Of a stretch of DNA of 64,000 bases, positions 9,234 through 17,363 are shown in pieces (the stretch's first letter is position 1; every line of letters begins with the position of its first letter). The notes beneath the pieces are model-generated. The model did no database searches. It had not been told where the DNA came from and saw only the letters and a list, made by a program, of their open reading frames with translations. Where the stretch lies: the NCBI RefSeq assembly GCF_039982735.1, contig NZ_JBDWXV010000017.1, forward strand, positions 248,001 to 312,000, in the 5' to 3' direction. The position numbers and the translations under genes are program-made. Source of the stretch: Saccharospirillum sp039982735. GTDB taxonomy: Bacteria > Pseudomonadota > Gammaproteobacteria > Pseudomonadales > Natronospirillaceae.

Positions 9234-10895
9234 ATGCCCGTCACTGAGCCAGTCGATCTGCCCGAAGGCTACTATCTCAACAACTTTCGCCAACTGGTCA
9301 GTACCGTCAGCGAGCGCTATGCCGACCTGCTGGATTCAGCCGACCAGTGCTTTCTGACCCGTTTTCGTGAACTGAGCGAACCTGCCGCCCGACTGCTGGT
9401 TCGGTTGTACACGCGCAAGGGGCCGGTATTCAGAGTCAACCGACTGAGCTATGCAGACGTAGGCCCCATTGAACCAGCCGTCGCCGAGCTGGTTCAGGCT
9501 GGCCTGCTGGATCCGTCACCCCTATTGACGGCATTGGACATCGCCCGTTTGCTAACACTGCCCGACCTCAGACAATTGCCCTGGTGCCCGGACCCACGCC
9601 TCAACAAGGCCGCCTTGCTTGAATATCTCGCCAAAATGCCCGATTCCGGCTCGCCAGAGGACTGGCAGCTGGCCGAGCCTCTGGTGGCCCGCTGCCACGA
9701 TGTCACCCTGCGCCGTTTGCAACTGATGTACTTTGGCAATGGCCGCCAGAGCCTGACCGACTTTGTGCTGTCGGATCTCGGCGTATTCCGCTACGAACGC
9801 TACCCGCTGAACCGCGCCCAGCGCTGGTTTCAGGACCAGGCCGACATCGATCAGACACTGCACCTGATGGACCTGCGCGACCAGTACCACGAGGCCACAG
9901 AAACCAAATCAACGGAGTCATTACCCGCGATTGCCCAGGCATGTCTGGCCGCCGAATGGCGACCCAGAGTTCAGGGCCGGGCTTTTCGGCTGATGAACCA
10001 GCTCGGCTATCGGCTGGAGCAAGCCGGACACTGGTCGCTGGCCTTGGCGCTGTTGAGCACCAACGAGACACCCCCAGCGCGTGAGCGCCGGTGTCGTCTG
10101 CTGTACAAGCAGGAACGCTTTGCGGACTGCTGGGCGGCACTGCAGCCGATCCTGGATGCCCCGCAGGATGCCAGCGAAGCCCGTTTTGGGCCCCGCTTTC
10201 AGCCGCGCCTGGCGCGCAAACTCAAACGGCCGGTGCTGAGTGTGTTAGCACCCACTGTCGTCGAGAGCCGGGTTTTATGGGCGCCGGCGGCCATGAGTGT
10301 CGAGCAACTGGCCTGTACCCAGCTCGACGATGCGGTCTGGCTGGAAAACCAGCTGCCGCTGGCCATCTTCACGCTGGTGCACTGGCCCTGGCTGTTTGCC
10401 GACGTGCCCGGCGCCTTTCACCACCCCTTTCAATCGGGCCCGGCCGATCTCTACCAACCAGACTTTCTACAGCGTCGAGGCACAGACCGGCACCGCCTGT
10501 ACCAGACCCTGACTCTAACCCAGGCACGCCAGAATCTGACGCACAACAGTCAGAATAAAGCCGGTTTGCAAAACCCCTTCTTTAGCTGGGGGGGGCTGAG
10601 CTCAGAGCTGCTATTGCGTTGTTTCGAAGCGGTGCCCTGGGACCACTGGGTCCCGATTTTCCGGCACCTCTGGCTCGACCTTAAGCGTCACCGCTCCGGC
10701 TTTCCCGATCTGTTTCAGTTCCTTTCGGACGGCTATCGTTTTATCGAAATCAAGGGGCCGGGTGACCGGCTGCAGGATAACCAGCGGGACTGGCTGGGGG
10801 TGTTCAGCCAAGAGGGTATTCCCGCCGAAGTCTGGTATGTCGAGTACGCAACCGACGCCGGACCGGAAGCGCATGCAGATGACGTTACGCCATGA
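9234..10895 (+). CDS. FAN1-type VRR-NUC nuclease
   Basis: 553 residues, the size of bacterial FAN1 homologues. The N-terminal half (YYLNNFRQLVSTVSERYADL, then FLTRFRELSEPAARLLVRLY) matches the FAN1 SAP/winged-helix region, the centre is helical and TPR-like, and the C-terminus holds the VRR-NUC PD-(D/E)XK site: GFPDLFQFL, then FIEIKGPGDRLQDNQRDWL at about residues 500-530. FAN1 enzymes are structure-specific 5' nucleases that can unhook interstrand crosslinks. The gene begins 8 bp after ruvX and overlaps the following helicase by 4 bp (ATGA), which suggests the pair work together. The in vivo role is inferred from the family. Confidence 0.9.
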   Translation: MPVTEPVDLPEGYYLNNFRQLVSTVSERYADLLDSADQCFLTRFRELSEPAARLLVRLYTRKGPVFRVNRLSYADVGPIEPAVAELVQAGLLDPSPLLTALDIARLLTLPDLRQLPWCPDPRLNKAALLEYLAKMPDSGSPEDWQLAEPLVARCHDVTLRRLQLMYFGNGRQSLTDFVLSDLGVFRYERYPLNRAQRWFQDQADIDQTLHLMDLRDQYHEATETKSTESLPAIAQACLAAEWRPRVQGRAFRLMNQLGYRLEQAGHWSLALALLSTNETPPARERRCRLLYKQERFADCWAALQPILDAPQDASEARFGPRFQPRLARKLKRPVLSVLAPTVVESRVLWAPAAMSVEQLACTQLDDAVWLENQLPLAIFTLVHWPWLFADVPGAFHHPFQSGPADLYQPDFLQRRGTDRHRLYQTLTLTQARQNLTHNSQNKAGLQNPFFSWGGLSSELLLRCFEAVPWDHWVPIFRHLWLDLKRHRSGFPDLFQFLSDGYRFIEIKGPGDRLQDNQRDWLGVFSQEGIPAEVWYVEYATDAGPEAHADDVTP

Positions 10896-13183
10896 CTCCG
10901 AGGCCGCACTTTCGCATCTCGGTTCGTGCCCTGGCCGAGTTCTGCCTGGATGACGGCGATCTGGTCAGCAGCTTCCGCGCCAGCCCCAGTGCGCTGGAAG
11001 GCCGGGAAACCCATCAGTTGACCCAGGCTCGCCGCACTCCGGGCTATCGACCGGAGCAAGTCGTTAGCCTCGACTGGCAACACCCGGATTTTGATCTGAC
11101 CCTGAGCGGTCGTATCGATGGCGCCTGGGGCGACGGCATCGAAGAAATCAAAACACTGCGCATTACGCCAGAGGAGTTGCCCGATTCCGCCCGGGCATTG
11201 AATCAGCGCCAGGCTCAACTCTATGCCGCGCTCTGGGCGCTGCCCCGCCCCGAACAGGCGCAATGGACAGTGCGGCTGTGCTATGTACACAGCCAGACTC
11301 AGCAGGAATGGCATGAGGATGAACACTGGACCCGGGAGGCCCTGCTCGACCGGCTGACCGGGCACCTGGCGCGCTACGATCACTGGTTGCAACAACTGCA
11401 CGAACACCGGCAACGCCGGGATCGTGCCCTGGCCTGGGCCCGGTTTCCCTTCAACCAAATGCGCGCGGCGCAACGCAGCATGGCCGAAACCGTCTACAAA
11501 GCCCAGGCATTGCGGCGCAATGCCCTGGTCGAGGCCCCTACCGGTACCGGCAAAACACTGGCAGCGCTCTTTCCCAGCCTGAAAGCGCTGGGCGAGGGGC
11601 ATCACCAGGGCGTGTATTACCTGACCATGAAAAACACCGGCCAGCCCCTGGTGCTCGACAGCATTCGAGCGTTGAACCTGAATACCACCGACCTGATTAC
11701 CCTGAACCTGCAGGCGAAGGAACGTTTGTGCCTCAGCCCGTCGACACCCTGCGACGGGTCGGTGTGCCCATACGCCCGCGGCTACTTCGATAAGCGCCAG
11801 CGGCTGCGGCCAGCGCTGCTGGAGGGGGGTATCTGGGATCAGGCAACGCTGACCAGCCTGGGCGAAGAACATCAGATCTGCCCCTATTACCTGAGCCAGG
11901 ACTGGGCCATCTGGGCTGATCTCGTGGTCGGAGACGTCAATTACCTGTACGACACCACCGCCGTTCAGCCCTACCTGCTCCGGGAAGTGGACAATCAGGT
12001 CGCGGTGTTGATTGATGAAAGCCATAACCTGATCGACCGTGGCCGGGCCATGTTCAGCGCCGCTTTTTCCGGCCGGTCTCTTACGGCCCTCAATGACGCA
12101 GCCCCGGCCAACGTGAAAGCGGCCTTGAAGCCGGTGCGGCGGGCGTTGCAACGCTGCCTGAATGATCAGAATGGCCTCAGCGAACGACGGCCCGAGGCGC
12201 TGGTCCTGGCCCTGCGCACCTGGCTACAGGCCAGTGCCCGCCTGCTACGGGAAGCACCGTTCTGGGAACCGGGGCCCGCCTGGGAAGCGCTGGTTTTCGA
12301 GGCTGGTCGCTTCACCCGTATCGATGAACTGGCCCAGCCTGACGATTTCTGCTGGCGCTACCAGGGCAGTGAGAAACGCTCTATCGACGACAAACGCATA
12401 GAGGTACTGTGCCTGAACCCGTCGCGCTTGCTGACCCAGAAGCACGACCTGGTCAACTCGGTTACCGGCTTTAGCGCCACTCTGACTCCCTGGCCTTACA
12501 GCCTGGCCATGACCGGCCTCGCCAATGCCGTGCCGCTGACGTTGCCATCGCCGTTTCAGCCACGGCAATTCAGGGTCACACTGATTACCGATGTATCCAC
12601 CCGCTATCGCGACCGCGCCGGCCTGAAAGACGCCGTTCTCCCTCTGATCCGGCAATTCCGCCGCCAGACCCGCGGCAATGCACTGGTCTTTTTCTCCAGC
12701 TACCAGCAGATGGCCGGTGTATTCGAGGCGTTCGCTGATGACCCGACCGTGATGGCGCCCACCCGCGATGCCACCTTGCTGGAGAGACTGGCGTTGCTCG
12801 ACCGGCTGAGAAATGAACAGGGGTTGATGGTAATGGCGCCCCTCGGCGGTGTACTGGGGGAAGGCATCGACCTGCCCGGCGATGCGCTCACCGGCGTTAT
12901 GGTCGTCGGCCCTGGTCTGCCGCAGGTCAACGAGCTCAACAACCGCATTCGCCACGCCCTGGACCGGCAGGGCCAGCCCGGTTTCGATTTTGCGTACCGC
13001 TACCCCGGCCTGCACAAAGTGCTGCAAGCGGCCGGTCGCTGCGTGCGCACCGAAACCGATGAAGGCGATATCTGGTTATTGGACGACCGCTTCGCCGAGT
13101 ATTACCGCAATGGCTGGTTACCACCGCACTGGCAGGTGGTGTTGCGGCGGCGCGAGGAGGTGTTAGAGGTTACGCCAGACTGA
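10892..13183 (+). CDS. Rad3/XPD-like Fe-S helicase with N-terminal RecB/Cas4-like nuclease domain
   Basis: 763 residues. Residues about 60-120 carry nuclease-like motifs: GRIDG (73-77), EEIKT (84-88) and QAQLY (107-111, the QxxxY motif of RecB/Cas4 nucleases). Walker A is APTGTGKT (215-222). Four cysteines (C280, C287, C292, C330) fit the XPD/DinG iron-sulfur cluster, and DESH (375-378) is the DEAH-like box. The C-terminal lobe has the usual GVLGEGIDLPGD and a QAAGRCVR motif VI. It would unwind DNA 5' to 3' and may cut flaps. It overlaps the FAN1 gene by ATGA. A fused nuclease plus Fe-S helicase resembles DNA2 in layout; that comparison is inference. Confidence 0.88.
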   Translation: MTPRPHFRISVRALAEFCLDDGDLVSSFRASPSALEGRETHQLTQARRTPGYRPEQVVSLDWQHPDFDLTLSGRIDGAWGDGIEEIKTLRITPEELPDSARALNQRQAQLYAALWALPRPEQAQWTVRLCYVHSQTQQEWHEDEHWTREALLDRLTGHLARYDHWLQQLHEHRQRRDRALAWARFPFNQMRAAQRSMAETVYKAQALRRNALVEAPTGTGKTLAALFPSLKALGEGHHQGVYYLTMKNTGQPLVLDSIRALNLNTTDLITLNLQAKERLCLSPSTPCDGSVCPYARGYFDKRQRLRPALLEGGIWDQATLTSLGEEHQICPYYLSQDWAIWADLVVGDVNYLYDTTAVQPYLLREVDNQVAVLIDESHNLIDRGRAMFSAAFSGRSLTALNDAAPANVKAALKPVRRALQRCLNDQNGLSERRPEALVLALRTWLQASARLLREAPFWEPGPAWEALVFEAGRFTRIDELAQPDDFCWRYQGSEKRSIDDKRIEVLCLNPSRLLTQKHDLVNSVTGFSATLTPWPYSLAMTGLANAVPLTLPSPFQPRQFRVTLITDVSTRYRDRAGLKDAVLPLIRQFRRQTRGNALVFFSSYQQMAGVFEAFADDPTVMAPTRDATLLERLALLDRLRNEQGLMVMAPLGGVLGEGIDLPGDALTGVMVVGPGLPQVNELNNRIRHALDRQGQPGFDFAYRYPGLHKVLQAAGRCVRTETDEGDIWLLDDRFAEYYRNGWLPPHWQVVLRRREEVLEVTPD

Positions 13184-14123
13184 CGCGGTTGCGGCCCAGA
13201 TCTTTCGACTGGTACAACGCCTGATCGGCCAGGTTGATCCACTCGGCGTGTGATGACAGTTCTGCGTTCCAGCTGGCTACGCCGAGGCTGATGGTCACCT
13301 GCAAGTTCACGTCTTCAGATTTCAAAACCTGCTCCTCAACATGCACCCGCAGTCGCTCAGCCAGAGTAACCGCATCTTCACCTGTGGTATCTGGAAGAAT
13401 GACCGCAAACTCCTCGCCACCATAGCGTCCGGCCACATCCGTTTCACGCAACGTATCGCGGATCACAGAGGCGACCATGCGAATCACATCATCGCCAATG
13501 GTATGGCCGTGCGTGTCGTTGACCGCCTTGAAATGGTCGATGTCCATCATGATCAGCGAAGTCGGTTGCTGGGCCCGCTGCTGACGTTTGAATTCCTGCA
13601 ACAACTGGTGTTCCCAGTAGCCGCGGTTAAACAAGCCCGTCAAGCCATCCTTGCGCGAAAACTCTTTCAGCCGCTGGTTGGCTTTTTGCAATTCAATCTT
13701 GCTCACCGCTACGTCGCTGACATCGTAGACGATGATGCACAAACTGTTCACCTCACCTTTGGTGTCGGCTACCGGAATAAAGGTGCAATTCTGATACATG
13801 AACTCGGACGTACCGGTAATGGGCCGGTTGTTCTTGAACCGGAATACATAGGGACGCTGCTCCCAGGTAGTAAAAGCCCGGTTGCGCAACTCAATTACGG
13901 TTCTCGCCTTGTGCTCGAACCAGTGCCGGGGAATGTCGGGAAACACAGCGAACAAGTTCTTCCCCAGTGCATCCTGTGGCGAGATACCACTGTGGTTTTC
14001 CATAAAGCCGTTCCAGGCCATCACCTTGTAGTCCAGATCGACCACCAGCATCCCGACGTCGATGGTCTGCAGTACTTCAATTAACCAGTGGAAATCATCT
14101 ACTGAATTGCGCGGTGGCGACAT
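13170..14123 (-). CDS. PAS-GGDEF diguanylate cyclase
   Basis: 317 residues from ATG at 14123 (MSPPRNSVDDFHWLIEVLQT); a longer frame to 14201 would overlap the previous gene by 76 bp and looks unlikely. An N-terminal PAS domain (about 15-130; VGMLVVDLDYKVMAWNGF) is followed by a short helix and a GGDEF domain with GLTGLFNRGYWEHQL, MMDIDHFKAVND and the intact active site GRYGGEEFAV. An allosteric RxxD is not evident to me. It would make cyclic di-GMP in the cytosol under control of the PAS sensor. It starts 2 bp after the CheC-like gene, in a three-gene operon. Its 3' end overlaps the convergent helicase gene by 14 bp. Confidence 0.9.
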   Translation of the reverse strand: MSPPRNSVDDFHWLIEVLQTIDVGMLVVDLDYKVMAWNGFMENHSGISPQDALGKNLFAVFPDIPRHWFEHKARTVIELRNRAFTTWEQRPYVFRFKNNRPITGTSEFMYQNCTFIPVADTKGEVNSLCIIVYDVSDVAVSKIELQKANQRLKEFSRKDGLTGLFNRGYWEHQLLQEFKRQQRAQQPTSLIMMDIDHFKAVNDTHGHTIGDDVIRMVASVIRDTLRETDVAGRYGGEEFAVILPDTTGEDAVTLAERLRVHVEEQVLKSEDVNLQVTISLGVASWNAELSSHAEWINLADQALYQSKDLGRNRVSLA

Positions 14124-14125
14124 GA

Positions 14126-14749
14126 TCACTCCAGCATGAAACGGACTTTGCTTTCGAGCACTGCCAAACTGTCTTCGGTAAACAGCAGTAGCAGATCGCA
14201 ATCGACATTGCGGCTCTCAAGGCGATACGGAATTTCAATGGTCAGCGCCCGTTTCCAGTTGCCAGTCTGGTTGTTCACCAGGTCCTGAAGGTGCAGGTGC
14301 TGGCCGAGCAACACCGGCTGACCCTGGCTGAAGGAGACATCCAGCTGTTCAGTCAGCCCTTTCAGACACGCACCGATCAGAATGTTCGCGATGTCCATCA
14401 ACAATTCAAGTTCGATGTCCGGCGTGATATCGCCCTTGAACTCGGTCAGTTCGGCAATGTCCTGGAAGCTGGTGTCGTTGAAGATCAGCAGGGCTTCGCC
14501 GGAAATGCGGGAACCGACAAACCCCTGACAGACAGCACTGACGGAATCGACCGATTTGAGCGACGACAACGCCATTTTCAGTTCGTTGCGTTCCAGCAAA
14601 TTGACCACCGGAATCGGCAGCACCACATAATTGTTCAGTAACCTGGCCAGCAGGTCAGCGGCGCGACCCATGGCCACGTTGGCGATTTCCTGAAATACGT
14701 CGCGCATTTCTTCATCGAGATGCTCAGCGCTCATCAGGTCACCCCGCAT
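14126..14749 (-). CDS. CheC/CheX-like phosphatase family protein
   Basis: 207 residues, close to CheC (about 200). Two CheC-type active-site helices are visible: DVFQEIANVAMGRAADLLA near residue 17 and ELELLMDIANILIGACLKGL near residue 112, each with the conserved Glu and Asn. CheC, CheX and FliY proteins dephosphorylate CheY-like regulators. The gene overlaps the upstream response regulator by 11 bp and abuts the diguanylate cyclase, so that regulator is the obvious substrate. The first ATG (14749) is used; a second in-frame Met (MSAEHLDEEMRD) six codons on is also possible. Confidence 0.85.
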   Translation of the reverse strand: MRGDLMSAEHLDEEMRDVFQEIANVAMGRAADLLARLLNNYVVLPIPVVNLLERNELKMALSSLKSVDSVSAVCQGFVGSRISGEALLIFNDTSFQDIAELTEFKGDITPDIELELLMDIANILIGACLKGLTEQLDVSFSQGQPVLLGQHLHLQDLVNNQTGNWKRALTIEIPYRLESRNVDCDLLLLFTEDSLAVLESKVRFMLE

Positions 14750-15110
14750 AGATGCCGAAGTCGGTCAGCACTTGCTGCAACCGCTGGGCATCCACTGGTT
14801 TTTTGATGAAATCGACCGCTCCCAATCTTTTCACACGTGCCATGGCTTCGGGCTGAATATCGCCGGAGATCACAATCACCAGACAGGGCAGATCCTGCTT
14901 CTTGATGGCCTCCAGCACCTCAAAGCCATCCATCACCGGCATGGTCAGGTCGAGAAACACCACATCGCCTTTACCGGCGCTGATCGCGGCTAACCCTTCC
15001 TCGCCATTACCGGCAAAGGTAACGTCTATATCCCAACCTGAGGGCAGCGCTCGCTGCACCTGTTTGCGGGCAAAACTAGAATCGTCACAAATCAGGACGG
15101 GTGTCGACAT
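14739..15110 (-). CDS. CheY-like single-domain response regulator
   Basis: 123 residues from ATG at 15110 (MSTPVLICDDSSFARKQVQR). An upstream frame to 15230 adds 40 unconserved residues and is probably not translated. Acidic pocket DD, acceptor Asp in VVFLDLTMPVMDGFEV, and Lys in VDFIKKPVDAQ are all present. No output domain exists, so the signal must pass by protein contact, perhaps to the PAS-GGDEF cyclase two genes downstream. It is the first gene of the regulator-phosphatase-cyclase operon. Confidence 0.92.
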   Translation of the reverse strand: MSTPVLICDDSSFARKQVQRALPSGWDIDVTFAGNGEEGLAAISAGKGDVVFLDLTMPVMDGFEVLEAIKKQDLPCLVIVISGDIQPEAMARVKRLGAVDFIKKPVDAQRLQQVLTDFGIYAG

Positions 15111-15251
15111 GGTTACTCCATCATGCAAATTGACATCTTTGAATGGGCAGACGCTATCGCTCAACAGCAATCGCCCGGCAAACTGGGCGATCCACCCTTT
15201 GAGTAAAGGCAAGAAACACCACTCTGGCAAACCGGAAATCGGACCTTTATC

Positions 15252-16373
15252 TCATTCTGACACATGCAAGTGCGGGTCCCAGTCTTTCCAGACCGGCTGG
15301 TAGTTTAACCTTTGAACAGCAGCAACAACATCCTTCAGGGTGCGATTGTCGTCAATACTGAACTGCTCCAAGGCTAAATCCGGCTCTACGACATAGCCAC
15401 CGGGCCGGGTGGAAGACCCGGCACTTAAGCTGGTCACTCCCAGGGGCAGCAAATGTTCGCGCAACGCGGCGGGCTCACGGGTCGACAGACTCAGTTCCAG
15501 ATTGGGGCTGAACAGACGCCAGGCACAGATCAGTTGCACCAGGTCGGCATCCGACAACGGATGCGGTGCTATAAAGCCCCCTTCGGCCGGCCTCAACCGG
15601 GGAAACGACATCGAGAACCGGCTGCGCCAGCAGCGACGCTCCAGAAACCGCAGATGATGCGCCGCCATCAGGCTGTCCAGCCGCCAGTCAGCTAGCCCGA
15701 GCAACACACCCATACCCAGGCGGTGTATGCCAGCGGCGCCCGCTCGCGCCAGTGCCGCCAGGCGGTGATCGTAGTCGGCCTTGTTACCGCGGGTATGGTG
15801 CTGATGATAGGTCGGCCGATGATAGGTTTCCTGGTACACCAGCACCGCATGCAGCCCGGCCCGGTGCAGGCGGCGATAATCGTCGGTCGACATGGGCTGC
15901 ACCTCCAGGCTGATCTGCGCAACCTCAGGGCCCAGTTGCAGCAATGCCCGCTCGAAGTAGTCGACCCCTGCCACCCGCGGCGCTTCGCCAGCCACTAACA
16001 GCAGGTGCTCAAACCCCTGACGCTTCAAAAAGGCCACCTCCATGGCCAATTCGGCTCCCGTCAGCACCTTGCGGCGCACCCGGTTGCTCATCGAAAAACC
16101 GCAATAGTCGCATTCATTGGCACAGGCATTACTGACGTAAAGCGGCGCAAACAGTTGCTGTACCCGTCCGAATCGCTGCACCGTCAGCTGGTGACTGAGC
16201 TGCGCCATGGTTTCCAGGTAAGGCCGTGCCGCCGGGCTGAGCAGTGCCATCAGGTCATCCGCAGTGCGCTGGGAACGCGCCAGTGCGCGCTCCACATCGG
16301 CGGCCGTTTTGGCATAAAGCGCCAACCCTGAGGTCTGCCAGTCGGGCGGCTGGAAATCATAATCAGCCTGCAT
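15252..16373 (-). CDS. thiH: Tyrosine lyase ThiH (2-iminoacetate synthase)
   Basis: 373 residues from ATG at 16373; a GTG at 16382 with a GGAG seven bases upstream is an alternative start. The radical-SAM cluster motif is CANECDYCGFSMSNR (C-x3-C-x2-C), followed by the typical EVQPMSTDDYRRL. ThiH splits tyrosine to give dehydroglycine for the thiazole ring of thiamine. It is the last gene of the thi operon and overlaps the end of thiG slightly. The use of ThiH rather than ThiO means the thiazole nitrogen comes from tyrosine; thiF and thiI must lie elsewhere. Confidence 0.95.
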   Translation of the reverse strand: MQADYDFQPPDWQTSGLALYAKTAADVERALARSQRTADDLMALLSPAARPYLETMAQLSHQLTVQRFGRVQQLFAPLYVSNACANECDYCGFSMSNRVRRKVLTGAELAMEVAFLKRQGFEHLLLVAGEAPRVAGVDYFERALLQLGPEVAQISLEVQPMSTDDYRRLHRAGLHAVLVYQETYHRPTYHQHHTRGNKADYDHRLAALARAGAAGIHRLGMGVLLGLADWRLDSLMAAHHLRFLERRCWRSRFSMSFPRLRPAEGGFIAPHPLSDADLVQLICAWRLFSPNLELSLSTREPAALREHLLPLGVTSLSAGSSTRPGGYVVEPDLALEQFSIDDNRTLKDVVAAVQRLNYQPVWKDWDPHLHVSE

Positions 16374-17148
16374 CGGAATCACCCCCGGTCTCCAGAAAAG
16401 CCGTCAACGGACTGGATGCTGCGGCCCGCAGGCCCGGAGTGGCCAGCCCGGCCTGGCGCGCCTGAAGGCCCGCCTCAACCGCCGCTCTGAAAGCAGCCGC
16501 CATTGCCACCGGGTCGGTTGCGGTGGCGATGGCCGTATTGACCAGCACCGCATCGGCACCGCGCTCCATGGCTTCGGCAGCCTGGGATGGCGCCCCGAGG
16601 CCTGCGTCGACAATCACCGGCACCCTGGATTGCTCGATGATGATGTCAAGAAAGGGCGCAGTGACCAGACCCTGGTTGGAGCCAATGGGTGCCGCCAGGG
16701 GCATCACCGCCGCACAGCCGGCCTCTTCCAGGCGTTTGCACAACACGGGGTCGGCGTGCACATAAGGCAGAACGATAAAACCCAGCTGTACCAGGCGCTC
16801 CGCCGCCTTCAGGGTTTCCACCGGGTCGGGCAGCAGATAGCGCGGGTCCGGGTGAATCTCCAGCTTGAGCCAGGGGGTGCCCATGGCCTCACGGGTCAGT
16901 TGCGCCGCTTGAATGGCCTCTTCGGCGGTGCGCGCACCGGAAGTATTGGGCAACAGACGGTACCCGGCGGCCTGCAGGGGCTCGAAAATGGCATCCCGGT
17001 CGCGCCGGTCGAGTCGACGCAACGCCAAGGTCACCAGCTCGGTTCCGCTGCTGGCAAGCGCATTGAGCATCGTCTCTGGGGAACTGAACTTGCCGGTTCC
17101 GGTCAGCAGGCGCGATGAAAAGGACGTATTGGCAATGGTTAACATCAT
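16363..17148 (-). CDS. thiG: Thiazole synthase ThiG
   Basis: 261 residues, the usual length. Signature stretches are SRLLTGTGKFSS, LVTLALRRLD (with a catalytic Lys region), LLPNTSGARTAEEAI, PLAAPIGSNQG, and PVIVDAGLGAPSQAAEAMERG near the C-terminus. ThiG joins deoxyxylulose-5-phosphate, dehydroglycine and ThiS thiocarboxylate sulfur into the thiazole. Its ATG shares a base with the thiS stop codon and a second Met follows at once; the AGGAGG in the end of thiS fits the second Met better. Co-translation with thiS fits the known ThiG-ThiS complex. Confidence 0.96.
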   Translation of the reverse strand: MMLTIANTSFSSRLLTGTGKFSSPETMLNALASSGTELVTLALRRLDRRDRDAIFEPLQAAGYRLLPNTSGARTAEEAIQAAQLTREAMGTPWLKLEIHPDPRYLLPDPVETLKAAERLVQLGFIVLPYVHADPVLCKRLEEAGCAAVMPLAAPIGSNQGLVTAPFLDIIIEQSRVPVIVDAGLGAPSQAAEAMERGADAVLVNTAIATATDPVAMAAAFRAAVEAGLQARQAGLATPGLRAAASSPLTAFLETGGDSDAG

Positions 17149-17363
17149 CAGCCTCCTGCTACCGCTGAAAACAGATCAAGCCGGTCACCCTCGGCCAGTT
17201 GCCGCTGCGACCAGAATGGGCGGGGAACCACATCACCGTTGCAAGCTACCGCCAGACCCTTGGGTGCCGGTGCATCACGCACTTCCAGGTAAGACAACAG
17301 GGCTTCGGCCAGTGTTGCATCAGCGGCCAGTTCGATACCTTCACCGTTGCAAAAAATCTTCAT
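17148..17363 (-). CDS. thiS: Sulfur carrier protein ThiS
   Basis: 71 residues from ATG at 17363 (MKIFCNGEGIELAADATLAE); the longer frame to 17390 adds nine residues not seen in the family. It has the ubiquitin-like fold pattern and ends in Gly-Gly (FSAVAGG), the site that is adenylated by ThiF and converted to a thiocarboxylate. The start overlaps the thiDE stop by four bases (ATGA), and its own stop shares a base with the thiG start. Confidence 0.94.
   Translation of the reverse strand: MKIFCNGEGIELAADATLAEALLSYLEVRDAPAPKGLAVACNGDVVPRPFWSQRQLAEGDRLDLFSAVAGG

Noticed and set aside
10733..12151. 472-codon open frame antisense to the helicase
   Set aside because: Opposite-strand shadow of a gene with clear motifs; no start context or domain.
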